Of a stretch of 64,000 nt of DNA, positions 8,023 through 19,708 are shown piece by piece. The first letter of the stretch is position 1. Each line of letters begins with the position of its first letter. The translations under genes and the position numbers were made by a program. This DNA comes from Mesorhizobium loti (GTDB lineage Bacteria > Pseudomonadota > Alphaproteobacteria > Rhizobiales > Rhizobiaceae): positions 5,027,001 to 5,091,000 of the forward strand of contig CP050293.1 of the NCBI GenBank assembly GCA_014189435.1. The letters are read 5' to 3'. A model generated the notes under the pieces. It had not been told where the DNA came from. It worked only from the letters and a program-made list of their open reading frames with translations, and did no database searches.

Positions 8023-8510
8023 GGCGCCCCACCAGCGTTTTTCGCCCGACCGATGGTGTAGACTTGACCAACCGATATGAAAAGCCCTCTGCCTTTGGCC
8101 TCGCCAAAGGACGACATGCGGTCGGTGTCGTCGATGGTCGAGAAAATCCTGACCATGTACCTGCGCGACAAGGCTACCAGAAACTCACTTCCGCGATCAC
8201 ACCATGGCCAGGGATCGCCTTCGGTATAATCGCGTTCGGTATATTAGCATCTGCTTGCGGCGGACCTGATTGTCCGCTTGGCCGGCGCCGCACAGCTCAA
8301 CAGCTCCCACCCCTGGCGCCGGCCATTTATCCGTGCCTGGGAACTTCCCGGCGCCAGTGACGTTGACCTGTATGGCTCTTGTTACCGGGTTTGCGTCTGC
8401 AGTGGTCGTTCTGTTTGTCGTGCTCCTGTTCACCCATGCAGCCCGAGACCTTCAAAGCTCGCCCAGGTACCATAGTTTATGTCGCCGATTGCAGCGGCAT
8501 CGAGAGCCGT
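8023..8510. other. 488-bp stretch with only weak open frames
   Basis: The best candidate is a plus-strand frame at 8077-8229 (50 residues, start MKSPLPLASPKDDMRSVSS) without an identifiable ribosome site; its DDMRSVSSMVEKILTMYLRDKA part could be a helix. Another plus frame around 8371-8524 contains one membrane-like segment (ALVTGFASAVVVLFVVLLF). Neither is supported well enough to call. Confidence 0.4.
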
Positions 8511-8675
8511 CTAGCGCCTCTTAGGCTTCGGCGTCATCTCCTCGACCCGCACCTTGTCGCCGATCTCCTTTGCCATGGCCAGCGCCTTAGTCTTGTCCTT
8601 CGTGGTCAGCATCGTACGCCAATGCGGCTTCTCGAAAACCGAGACGATGTAGGTTGTGGCCGGCTTGTCGGTCAT
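8511..8675 (-). CDS. small hypothetical protein, 54 residues
   Basis: The frame reads MTDKPATTYIVSVFEKPHWR, then TMLTTKDKTKALAMAKEIGDK and VRVEEMTPKPKRR. It has a strand-helix-strand look, balanced charge and good codon use, and no signal peptide. It is followed in transcription by no obvious terminator; a hairpin upstream at 8694-8727 ends the preceding gene. Function unknown. Confidence 0.55.
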   Translation of the reverse strand: MTDKPATTYIVSVFEKPHWRTMLTTKDKTKALAMAKEIGDKVRVEEMTPKPKRR

Positions 8676-8693
8676 CTAATCCCCTGACGATTG

Positions 8694-8727
8694 AAAAGCC
8701 CGCGCTCTCGGCCAGAGGTGCGCGGGC
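8694..8727 (-). terminator. rho-independent terminator for the 8925-9161 gene
   Basis: Perfect 8-bp arms GCCCGCGC and GCGCGGGC (8698-8705, 8720-8727) with a 14-base loop, followed on the minus strand by TTTT (from AAAA at 8694-8697). Confidence 0.65.
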
Positions 8728-8924
8728 GGATCGGAGGCCCGATCTTCGGCAGGAGGGCACCACCTGCCGCATGCATCAATCTTCAGAGATGGCTAATGTT
8801 CCGTCAAGGCGATCATGCCGGCAATCCCGCTGCCCCATTCACGGCAGCAGCGGGCGCCCCTAGGGATCGCGGGACTTGCCGAGGCGTTGGAACCTCTGCC
8901 GCCATGAAAACTATCAGGGCGCCC

Positions 8925-9161
8925 TTATGTTCCAGCCCGCGCCGGCCCTGTCAGGTTCCACCTGATGAATGATGCATCCCTGCCGGTGATTTCTTTGATC
9001 GATTTCAGCAGCACCTTATGCACTGCCTGGAGCGATCGATAATGCTCGCAGCTTGGGGATAGCAGCGGCTGGACGATGCTCTTGTGAAGCCGCTCCGCCT
9101 CGATCATGAAGCGGTCGATTTCTGCCTGCGAAAGCTGTTTGGCGGTTTTGGTCCTAGCCAT
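8925..9161 (-). CDS. small hypothetical protein, 78 residues
   Basis: I start at the ATG at 9161 (MARTKTAKQLSQAEIDRFMI); GGAG lies about 9 bases upstream. The protein is helical, with SQAEIDRFMIEAERLHKSIV and a second helix HYRSLQAVHKVLLKSIKEIT, separated by PLLSPSCE. No known domain, but the layout suggests a compact two-helix protein of rhizobial type. A clean terminator lies downstream at 8694-8727, so it is probably a single-gene unit. Confidence 0.6.
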   Translation of the reverse strand: MARTKTAKQLSQAEIDRFMIEAERLHKSIVQPLLSPSCEHYRSLQAVHKVLLKSIKEITGRDASFIRWNLTGPARAGT

Positions 9162-9324
9162 AGTGACGAACTCCGTTTGAGGGGATCGCCGCAACGGGAG
9201 GATTATATTCCTGACTTTCACTCGACTGCCACCAGCTACAGGTTGCGGAGCGGATTTACTCATTCTTGAGCACATTAGCGCATCTTAATGAGCGGACATG
9301 ACAAGTAGCTCGTACATGGCTAAG

Positions 9325-9356
9325 GCCCCGGCGATTCACCCTGCGCCGGGGCTTTT
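9325..9356 (+). terminator. orphan rho-independent terminator
   Basis: Arms GCCCCGGCG and CGCCGGGGC enclose a 10-base loop and are followed on the plus strand by CTTTTG. No plus-strand gene lies upstream within 160 bp, so it may end an unannotated short RNA or be a remnant. On the minus strand it follows the DUF768 gene but lacks a T-run. Confidence 0.6.
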
Positions 9357-9376
9357 GTGTGCTTCGGTAGGGGTGG

Positions 9377-9598
9377 TTATTCGGGCAAGCCTGGATCGTA
9401 ATGCACAATCGCGTCGAGGATCGTGCGATAGAGGCTCTCCACCTCCTCGTCGATCTCACTGCGTTTGATCCCCAGCGCCTTTGCATCGGCGATCAGCTTG
9501 TGCGTGAGTTCGTCAACCGAGATGACATCAGCCTTCGTTGTCTCGGGGACGTTGTTGGCCAGCCATCGGTCCAGGAAGTTAATTCCGCGCTCGCTCAT
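9377..9598 (-). CDS. DUF768 family protein
   Basis: The 73-residue protein begins MSERGINFLDRWLANNVPET and continues TKADVISVDELTHKLIADAK, then a helix ending in AIVHYDPGLPE. The pattern R-G-xNFLD-x-W, NVPET, ADVISVxELTHKLxADAK, AIVHxDxG is, from memory, that of DUF768, a family found almost only in Mesorhizobium and relatives and often in many copies. Its function is unknown. Length is as expected for the family. Confidence 0.8.
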   Translation of the reverse strand: MSERGINFLDRWLANNVPETTKADVISVDELTHKLIADAKALGIKRSEIDEEVESLYRTILDAIVHYDPGLPE

Positions 9599-9763
9599 TC
9601 GTGACTAAGCTCAAGCCGCAGCTTATGTTCCATCGGAATCGTGATGCGCGACCAGGGAAATGATGCGGCTAGCTCGGCTGGTTGTCGCCTGTCGAGTTGG
9701 TGAATTTGCGTACCATTCGCAAAATCGAGGGAACATTTTAGCCAAGCTGAATGTTCGTGGTCT

Positions 9764-10059
9764 ATGGACAGCCGAAACCTACTCTCAGCCGATCAATCAA
9801 AAGCAGCACGCGCCCTACTGAACTGGTCGCGAGTTCGCCTTGCCTCAAAGGCCAACCTTAGCGAAATGACGATAGTGTTCTCGAGAAAGGCATTCGGAAA
9901 CCGCGTCCCCACAACATCGCGGCGATCCGCCAAGCGTTTGTGGACGCCGGAATTGTCTTCACGTTTGAAGGCGTGAAGCTCGAGGAGCAGGTTTTGATTA
10001 CGAGCAGCGGTTTTGAGAAGCTGACAAAATGCCCCTTTGATCCGGCTTTGATGACCTAG
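9764..10059 (+). pseudogene. XRE-type helix-turn-helix regulator with a frameshift
   Basis: The first part (LLSADQSKAARALLNWSRVR, then LASKANLSEMTI) is the first half of a cro/C1-type HTH; a shift near 9875 moves the rest into another frame, which reads VLEKGIRKPRPHNIAAIRQAF and then VDAGIVFTFEGVKLEEQVLI before TAG. Together they make the common rhizobial short XRE repressor of about 90 residues. In the first frame translation continues into unrelated sequence. Unlike the other frameshifts in the window, no homopolymer run is present at the break, so this one is probably real decay. Confidence 0.65.
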
Positions 10060-10430
10060 CATTGTCCATCTGTGCAACTGTTTGTCGATTAGCCGCGCCC
10101 GCTTTTGAGGCAATCGCGATTGTCTCTCGATAATTTCCGCACTTGGGCTTTGGCATCAGTCGACAATAGGTCCGAAATTCGGCGCAAAGCCGTCGCTCAG
10201 CACCTAGACTAAGCAGCGTGCCGCCGATAGCAAAAGAATGCCTCTTCAATAGTGGGTCTTGCGACGTAGCGGTCTCCCGCTACTAACCCCGGCCGGGCCG
10301 AGAGACTTTCCCATCTGCACGCCGCAGCCGCCGTTAAAGCCCGAGCCGAACGCCGGCCCTTCACTGCACCAGGAACGTCCGCCTACGAATAGGGGATGCT
10401 ACATTCCTGGCCCTGCAGAAGGGCGAAGCC
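10060..10430. other. 371-bp stretch without a recognisable gene
   Basis: No frame here has a convincing start, domain or composition, and I see no RNA gene or repeat. The right half is GC-rich and leads into the GTG-started small gene at 10431. Confidence 0.45.
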
Positions 10431-10643
10431 GTGAAGCGATGCTCGCCCACGCCTCGACCAGTCACAGCACAGCGGATTGAGCGAGCGCTCGACCGCGTCG
10501 CCGAGATCATCGTTGCGCGAGGTGACCATGGTGAGGCATGGCTCCCGCTATACGACCATTTGGAACGCGCCCTGCAGGATCATGGAGCGAAGGAGGAACG
10601 CCTCGCCGCAGTGCGCCAGCGTGTCATACGATCCCAGGATTGA
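10431..10643 (+). CDS. small hypothetical protein, 70 residues
   Basis: The frame reads (GTG start) KRCSPTPRPVTAQRIERALD, then RVAEIIVARGDHGEAWLPLYDHLERAL in two parts and ends EERLAAVRQRVIRSQD. It is one long helical pair rich in Arg and Glu. The TAQRIERALDRVAEIIV pattern is one I recall in small rhizobial proteins of unknown role. The GTG start is uncertain. Its last 20 bases overlap the end of the convergent integrase gene. Confidence 0.5.
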   Translation: MKRCSPTPRPVTAQRIERALDRVAEIIVARGDHGEAWLPLYDHLERALQDHGAKEERLAAVRQRVIRSQD

Positions 10644-11985
10644 ACGGCAACACGATCTTCATAAGTTCCTCTTGCCACATCTTCATGTCGCCGCCCTCGC
10701 CGTATTTCGGGCGGTCGATCGTGTGGCCCATCAGCATGCGCCGAAGCTCCTCGTCCAGCCTACCGTTCTTCATGCGGTCTTCGAATGAATGGCGCAGCGA
10801 ATAGACGGTGTGATTGTCCGTCGGAAACAAATTGTAGCTCTTGAAGTGCTTGTTCAGCAGGGCTGACAGCGACGCCTCGCGATCCTTGTACCGTGGGAAG
10901 CCCTTAGGATGCTTTTTGAACACCTCAAGCGCCACGCCGACCAGCGGCACTTTGCGCACCGACGAGGCGGTCTTGATCTCTCGTGGATCGTCGGGATCGT
11001 CGCGCGGCTCGACCGAAATGTGCGGCACCTCATGGTCAACATGGATGACACCGGCGTGCAGGTTCGCGAGTTCGCTCGGCCGGGCGCCTGTCTCAGCGAA
11101 GGCAAGCACGATTCCTCGTGCCTCATCATTGAGTGCCGAAAGCGCGCCAGGCGCAAAGATCCTGTCGCGAATCCAGTCGGTTGGGAACGGCGGCCGACTG
11201 CGTTTCGACTTGTCGGTGAATGACAGATCTGCGAACGGGTTCTTCTGTTCGGGGAAACCGAGATGGCGAAAGTAGTCGGCGTAGAGGGTTCGAAGGTTGC
11301 CCATGTTTCGGTTGCCTGTCGACGCTGAACGGTCCGGTCGCCCTTTGTCGGGCGCAACACGGTCCAGCCAATATCTATGCACGGCTCGCGCGTCATCGCG
11401 CGTGATCTCGCTCATTGGCTTGTCGGCGACCAGGCCGATGAAGACATCGACGCTCATTTCGCGCTTTGCCTTCCAGCGCTTCTTCTGGTCAGGACTTTTT
11501 GTGCGGATTTCGTCGCGGGCAATCTCGTTGAAATATAGCTCCAGCGCTTCCGATATCTTGTCGTCAGGGCGGGCGACCGCGCCGCCGACCGCGTCGACAG
11601 ATGGTGATTTGGCAGGCTCGCCTATCGTGCTCTCTACCCGCTGCAGGATGGTATCGAGGGGCTCGGCGACCAGGATCTCGGCGAGCGGTCTATAGACGAA
11701 TCCCAGAGACTCGGCGCGCTTGATGGCCTGGCGATATCGGGTACGCGCCGCCTGTGGATTTTCACCCAACATCAACGACGCCCACAAAGCATTGTCAGCA
11801 GCCTCGTTGAGATCTCTGGCGGTGCGCGCCTTTATGCGGTCGGTGGTGTCGAGGGCGCGGCGCACGAACACGCCACGCTCGTCGACATCCCTGACCTCTC
11901 TGGGCACCCGCCGGTAGTAATGGAAATGATCGCCCCTCAGTTGCAGGAAGCGGTCAGGATCATATGCTTCGCGTCGTCTTCCCAC
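10624..11985 (-). CDS. tyrosine recombinase / phage-type integrase
   Basis: The 453-residue protein has an N-terminal region like that of DUF6538-type integrases (FLQLRGDHFHYYRRVPREVR), a core-binding domain around residues 130-240, and a C-terminal catalytic domain. Visible catalytic residues are Arg302 in ETGARPSEL, the H-x-x-R region in YSLRHSFEDRM, the His in LMGHTIDRP and the nucleophile Tyr428 in PKYGEGG. It starts about 130 bp from the 3' end of tRNA-His and is transcribed away from it, the usual arrangement for an element integrated into a tRNA 3' end. The full catalytic set suggests activity, even though the surrounding element looks decayed. Confidence 0.9.
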   Translation of the reverse strand: MGRRREAYDPDRFLQLRGDHFHYYRRVPREVRDVDERGVFVRRALDTTDRIKARTARDLNEAADNALWASLMLGENPQAARTRYRQAIKRAESLGFVYRPLAEILVAEPLDTILQRVESTIGEPAKSPSVDAVGGAVARPDDKISEALELYFNEIARDEIRTKSPDQKKRWKAKREMSVDVFIGLVADKPMSEITRDDARAVHRYWLDRVAPDKGRPDRSASTGNRNMGNLRTLYADYFRHLGFPEQKNPFADLSFTDKSKRSRPPFPTDWIRDRIFAPGALSALNDEARGIVLAFAETGARPSELANLHAGVIHVDHEVPHISVEPRDDPDDPREIKTASSVRKVPLVGVALEVFKKHPKGFPRYKDREASLSALLNKHFKSYNLFPTDNHTVYSLRHSFEDRMKNGRLDEELRRMLMGHTIDRPKYGEGGDMKMWQEELMKIVLPFNPGIV

Positions 11986-12008
11986 GCCCCTAGAAACCCC
12001 ATTTGTAT

Positions 12009-12032
12009 CACAATAGGTAACACAATAGGTAA
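12009..12032 (+). repeat. two tandem copies of a 12-bp repeat next to the integrase
   Basis: CACAATAGGTAA occurs twice back to back and is followed by a partial third copy (CACAAAA). It sits between the integrase start and the tRNA-His 3' end. Such short direct repeats are typical of integrase arm-binding or excisionase sites; this role is inferred. Confidence 0.6.
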
Positions 12033-12117
12033 CACAAAATCAAGAATGGCCGCAAGACCGGCTACCGGAAACGGTAAATTCTACAACAAATTCAATTACT
12101 TATCGGGAAACCCAATG

Positions 12118-12194
12118 GTACCGTTGGCTGGGATCGAACCAGCGACCTCCGGATCCACAATCCGGCGCTCTAACCATCTGAGCTACAACGGCAC
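12118..12194 (-). tRNA. tRNA-His (anticodon GUG)
   Basis: On the minus strand the sequence folds as a cloverleaf: acceptor GTGCCGTT pairs with AACGGTAC including the extra 5' G of tRNA-His; D-arm AGCTCAGATGGTTAGAGC; anticodon stem-loop CCGGA TTGTGGA TCCGG with anticodon GTG; T-arm GCTGG TTCGATC CCAGC. The CCA end is only partly encoded. Its 3' end faces the integrase and is the probable attachment site. Confidence 0.95.
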
Positions 12195-12372
12195 GTTTGC
12201 CTGAGCGGGATCGAAACAGAAACTCGTCCCGACCGCTCTGTCGTTCGGCGATGCGTCCTTACGGGCTTATGGATTCTAATTCAAGGCTTTTGGAAAGCAA
12301 AGGTCACTTCCCCACACCGGCGCGGCATTTGCCTGGCAAAAAGAGGGCACAAGGCAAGAGCAGGACCCAGAC

Positions 12373-12492
12373 AAAGAAAAAGGCCGGCGGGAGGAGGTGC
12401 CGGCCTTTTCCTGTTACGAGCCAGCGGGAGGAGGTGCTGGCTGGTCACCCCGGAGAGCAGAGGGAGGAGGTTCCACCCGCCGGGTATTCCTT
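12373..12492 (-). ncRNA. alpha-r14/NfeR1-like trans-acting small RNA
   Basis: Read on the minus strand, this stretch has three copies of CCTCCTCCC (anti-Shine-Dalgarno), the second and third in loops of stem-loops with arms CCAGC/GCTGG and GGCCGGC/GCCGGCC. The last stem is followed by TTTTTCTTTG and is a clear rho-independent terminator. This matches what is known of the alpha-r14 family (NfeR1 of Sinorhizobium), about 120-nt RNAs that pair with ribosome binding sites through repeated anti-SD motifs. The 5' end near 12492 is estimated from family length. It lies just downstream of the phasin gene on the same strand, so processing from phasin mRNA is also possible. Confidence 0.75.
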
Positions 12493-12568
12493 GATGACTA
12501 CCATCATACGCCCGATCGTTTTTAAGAAAATGCGACCTTTTGTTGCATCTTCAGATCATGCGTAGATG

Positions 12569-13027
12569 TTAGGCAACCTTGATTTCCTTCATCGCCTTCT
12601 CGAAGGCGGTCTTGATCGGCTTGGAGACGTCTTCGGCGGCCTTGGAGGCAACGGCCTGGAAGTCCTTGGCCTGCTCGACGGTCGTTTCGACGCGCTTGCG
12701 CAGGAAGGCGGTCTGCAGCTCGACGACTTCCGACAGCGACTTGGCGCCGATCAGCGCTTCGAGATGGGAGAAGCCGGCCTCGGCATTGGCGCGCAAAGCG
12801 GAAATGGTCTTGAGCGACAGGTCGCTGGAAACGGTCTTGGCGGTCTCGAAGGTCGACTCCAGAGCCTTCCGGGTCTCCTCGGCGCCGGTCTTCAGCTTGG
12901 CATAGGCTTCCTTCGACTGCTCGACGCCCTTTTCGGCGAAAGCGCGCATCTGGTCGGTGGCCTTGGAAGCATCAAAGCTCGGGAATTCAACGTTTTCGAT
13001 CGTGTCGGCAGTCTTGGTCCTGGACAT
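12569..13027 (-). CDS. phaP: phasin family protein
   Basis: The 152-residue, almost wholly helical protein contains the phasin core: an amphipathic helix MRAFAEKGVEQSKEAYAKLK, a Thr/Ala-rich coiled segment, ALRANAEAGFSHLEALIGAK and the LQTAFLRKRVETTVEQAKD region. Phasins coat polyhydroxybutyrate granules and control their number and size. AAGGATGG precedes the ATG. Two TGC-N3-GCA sites lie about 80-110 bp upstream, fitting control by PhaR. The alpha-r14-like RNA follows at 12373-12492. Confidence 0.9.
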   Translation of the reverse strand: MSRTKTADTIENVEFPSFDASKATDQMRAFAEKGVEQSKEAYAKLKTGAEETRKALESTFETAKTVSSDLSLKTISALRANAEAGFSHLEALIGAKSLSEVVELQTAFLRKRVETTVEQAKDFQAVASKAAEDVSKPIKTAFEKAMKEIKVA

Positions 13028-13107
13028 ATTCCATCCTTTTCAGCGGCAGCGGCTTTGACAGAAAGCCGTCTCGTTCATGTATGATGGCAATATAAAGGCA
13101 AATTTTG

Positions 13108-13135
13108 TGCATTGCAATATCTTTGTTGCAGTGCA
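13108..13135. promoter_or_regulatory. probable PhaR operator upstream of phasin
   Basis: Two sites of the form TGC-N3-GCA (TGCATTGCA at 13108-13116 and TGCAGTGCA at 13127-13135) are spaced 19 bp apart, about two helical turns. PhaR of Paracoccus is known to bind CTGC-N3-GCAG-like sequences before phaP. Binding here is inferred. Confidence 0.6.
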
Positions 13136-13276
13136 CCATAAATTTCTTTTGGGCCGTTAACCAAGAGCCCAGATTCCAGCCTTTGCACGTTCTGGCTTGT
13201 GGACCTTCGCGCCTCCGGCTTTTATTAACAAAGCGTTAACTGCAAATTCGCCGCTCCGTGAGGGTTCGCCAAGCGC

Positions 13277-17245
<3,969 letters not shown>

Positions 17246-17285
17246 GCCAGCCCTCTCCACGGCTCGGTCCGGTAGCGACAAAGAA

Positions 17286-17307
17286 AAGGCGCCCAAAAGG
17301 GCGCCTT
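17286..17307 (+). terminator. hairpin after pdhS
   Basis: Arms AAGGCGCCC and GGGCGCCTT with an AAAA loop, 40 bases after the pdhS stop. Only two T follow, so termination strength is uncertain. Confidence 0.5.
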
Positions 17308-17519
17308 AAGAGATGGGATTGCTGTCACAACGGGGGCTTGAGCGAATTCGGATCCTCCGGGGGCTGAGGAACGGGATTTCTCCCTCAAGTTACATGCGAC
17401 TATCGACGCCGGACCTTAACAACTCCTTACCGGCACGGCGGAAAATTTACGAATGTGTACCACTCATGAAATCTAGGTAAATTCTACTGACATATTTGGT
17501 TAACCATGCCTGCGCCCGG

Positions 17520-19490
17520 CTATTCAGCTAATTGCGGCAGGTTCTTGAACAGCTCCAGCGCGTCTGGATTGGCGAGCGCCTCCTTGTTCTTGATGGCGCG
17601 GCCGTGCACGACGTCGCGCACCGCGAGTTCCGTGATCTTGCCCGACTTGGTGCGCGGGATGTCTGACACGGCGACGATCCTGGCCGGCACGTGACGCGGG
17701 CTCGCGCCGCTGCGGATTTTGGCGCGAATGCGTTTTTCGAGTTCCTCGTCGAGTTGCACGCCGGCGGCCAGCCGCACGAACAGCACGACGCGCACGTCAT
17801 TGTCGAAGTCCTGGCCGATGCACAGCGCTTCCAGAATCTCCGGCATCTGTTCCACCTGGTTGTAGATCTCCGCCGTGCCGATGCGCACACCGCCCGGGTT
17901 GAGCGTGGCGTCGGAGCGGCCATGGATGATCAGGCCGCCATGCACGGTCCATTCGGCGAAATCGCCGTGGCACCAGACATTGTCGAAACGCTCGAAATAG
18001 GCCGCCTGGTACTTCTTGCCCTCGGGATCGTTCCAGAAGCCGATTGGCATCGCCGGAAAGGCCTTGGTGCAGACCAGTTCGCCCTTCTCCTGTCGGATCG
18101 GCCTGCCCTCGTCGTCCCAGACATCGACCGCGAGGCCGAGGCCGGGTCCCTGGATCTCGCCGGTCCAGACCGGCTGCGTCGGCACGCCGAGCACGAAGCA
18201 GGAGACGATGTCGGTGCCGCCGGAGACCGACGCCAGGTGCACGTCCTTCTTGATCCCGTCATAGACGAAGCAGAAATCCTCCGGCGACAGCGGCGAGCCT
18301 GTGGAGGCAATAGCCCGCACGGTGGACAGATCATGCGTGCGGATCGGCTTGAGACCAGCCTTGCGCACCGAATCGATGAACTTGGCCGAGGTGCCGAAGA
18401 AGGTCATCTTCTCAGCATCGGCGAAATCGAACAGCACATTGCCGTCGGGGTAGAAGGGCGAGCCGTCATAGAGCAGCAGCGTCGCACCCGAAGCGAGACC
18501 CGATACCAGCCAGTTCCACATCATCCAGCCGCAAGTGGTGAAGTAGAAGAAGCGGTCGCCGTCGAGCAACCCGGCATGCAGCCGATGTTCCTTGACATGC
18601 TGGAGCAGCGTGCCGCCGGCCGAGTGGACGATGCATTTGGGAATGCCGGTCGTGCCTGACGAAAACAGGATGTAGAGCGGATGCGAAAACGGCAGTGGCT
18701 CGAAGGCAACGGGCTTGCCGGCGAAGGGCGACAACGCCTCTTCCAGCGCCACCGCCTTGTCTATGGTAGCAGCGACATCGCTCGATGTGCCGAGATAGTC
18801 GACGACCAGGATCTTGCGGACAGTGCCGAGCTTGGCCGCGACCGCGGCAATCTTGTCGGCGACCTCGATCGCCTTGCCGTTGTACCAATAGCCATCCGGC
18901 GCGATGAAAATGACGGGCTCGATCTGGCCGAAGCGGTCGAGCACGCCCTGCTCGCCGAAATCGGGAGAGCAGGACGACCAGACGGCGCCGATCGAGGCGG
19001 CGGCCAGCATGGCGGCGACGGTCTCCGGCATGTTGGGCATCATGGCGGCAATGCGGTCGCCCTTCTTCACCTTGAGCGACAGGAAAAGCTGCTGCAGCCG
19101 CGAGGTCAGCGCGTGCAACTCGTTCCAAGACAGCCGGCGCTCGACTTTGTCCTCGCCGCGAAACACGATTGCCTCACCGGCGCCGGTCTTCTTCAGCAGA
19201 TTCTCGGCGAAGTTCAGCGTGGCATCGGGGAAGAAGGAGGCACCGGGCATCCTGTCGCCATCGACGAGCGCGGGCTCGCCCCCATCGGTGCCCTTGTCGC
19301 CGACGATGCCGCAGAAATCCCAGACCAGGCTCCAGAACCCTTCACGGTCCTCGACCGACCAGCCGTGAAGCTGCGAATACGAAGAAAACGTTGCGCCGGC
19401 TTTCAAAGAGGCTGCCTTGGTGAAAGCGGTCAACGGCGCGGCGTCAATCTGGTCTTGTGTCGGGGTCCAGAGCGGTACTTCGGCAGCCAT
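17520..19490 (-). CDS. aacS: acetoacetyl-CoA synthetase
   Basis: The 656-residue adenylate-forming enzyme (start [14 protein letters not shown] at 19490, preceded by GGAGGAA) ligates acetoacetate to CoA at the cost of ATP. The AMP-binding signature [20 protein letters not shown], the WSSCSPDFG motif typical of AacS, the [20 protein letters not shown] region and the catalytic Lys in RTKSGK near the end are all visible. Length fits AacS (about 650). In rhizobia the enzyme (AcsA2) recovers acetoacetate from polyhydroxybutyrate breakdown, linking it to the phasin at 12.6-13.0 kb. It is transcribed convergently with pdhS and divergently from the AsmA gene. Confidence 0.95.
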   Translation of the reverse strand: MAAEVPLWTPTQDQIDAAPLTAFTKAASLKAGATFSSYSQLHGWSVEDREGFWSLVWDFCGIVGDKGTDGGEPALVDGDRMPGASFFPDATLNFAENLLKKTGAGEAIVFRGEDKVERRLSWNELHALTSRLQQLFLSLKVKKGDRIAAMMPNMPETVAAMLAAASIGAVWSSCSPDFGEQGVLDRFGQIEPVIFIAPDGYWYNGKAIEVADKIAAVAAKLGTVRKILVVDYLGTSSDVAATIDKAVALEEALSPFAGKPVAFEPLPFSHPLYILFSSGTTGIPKCIVHSAGGTLLQHVKEHRLHAGLLDGDRFFYFTTCGWMMWNWLVSGLASGATLLLYDGSPFYPDGNVLFDFADAEKMTFFGTSAKFIDSVRKAGLKPIRTHDLSTVRAIASTGSPLSPEDFCFVYDGIKKDVHLASVSGGTDIVSCFVLGVPTQPVWTGEIQGPGLGLAVDVWDDEGRPIRQEKGELVCTKAFPAMPIGFWNDPEGKKYQAAYFERFDNVWCHGDFAEWTVHGGLIIHGRSDATLNPGGVRIGTAEIYNQVEQMPEILEALCIGQDFDNDVRVVLFVRLAAGVQLDEELEKRIRAKIRSGASPRHVPARIVAVSDIPRTKSGKITELAVRDVVHGRAIKNKEALANPDALELFKNLPQLAE

Positions 19491-19622
19491 GATCGTTCCT
19501 CCACGGTCGCCATCGCTTATGCATATCGCAACGCAGCAGAGCAAGATTTTGTTCGGTCAATGCGACCAGATGTGCGCAAATGCCATCGCCGGGCCATAAT
19601 GACTTGAAATGCCTCAGCCCTA

Positions 19623-19656
19623 AGTCGTAGTGACGACTGGGGCCGTAGTGACGGCC
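19623..19656. repeat. two consecutive hairpins sharing the loop TAGTGA
   Basis: AGTCG-TAGTGA-CGACT (19623-19638) is followed two bases later by GGCCG-TAGTGA-CGGCC (19641-19656). Identical loops with different compensating stems suggest a selected structure between the divergent aacS and AsmA genes; role unknown. Confidence 0.5.
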
Positions 19657-19708
19657 CGGGTTACACCCGTCGGGCGATTTTTGTCGGAATGGAAGCATAC
19701 GGGGCGAT

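Noticed and set aside
8077..8229. 50-residue plus-strand frame starting MKSPLPLASPKDD
   Set aside because: No ribosome site and no recognisable similarity; listed only in the gap description.
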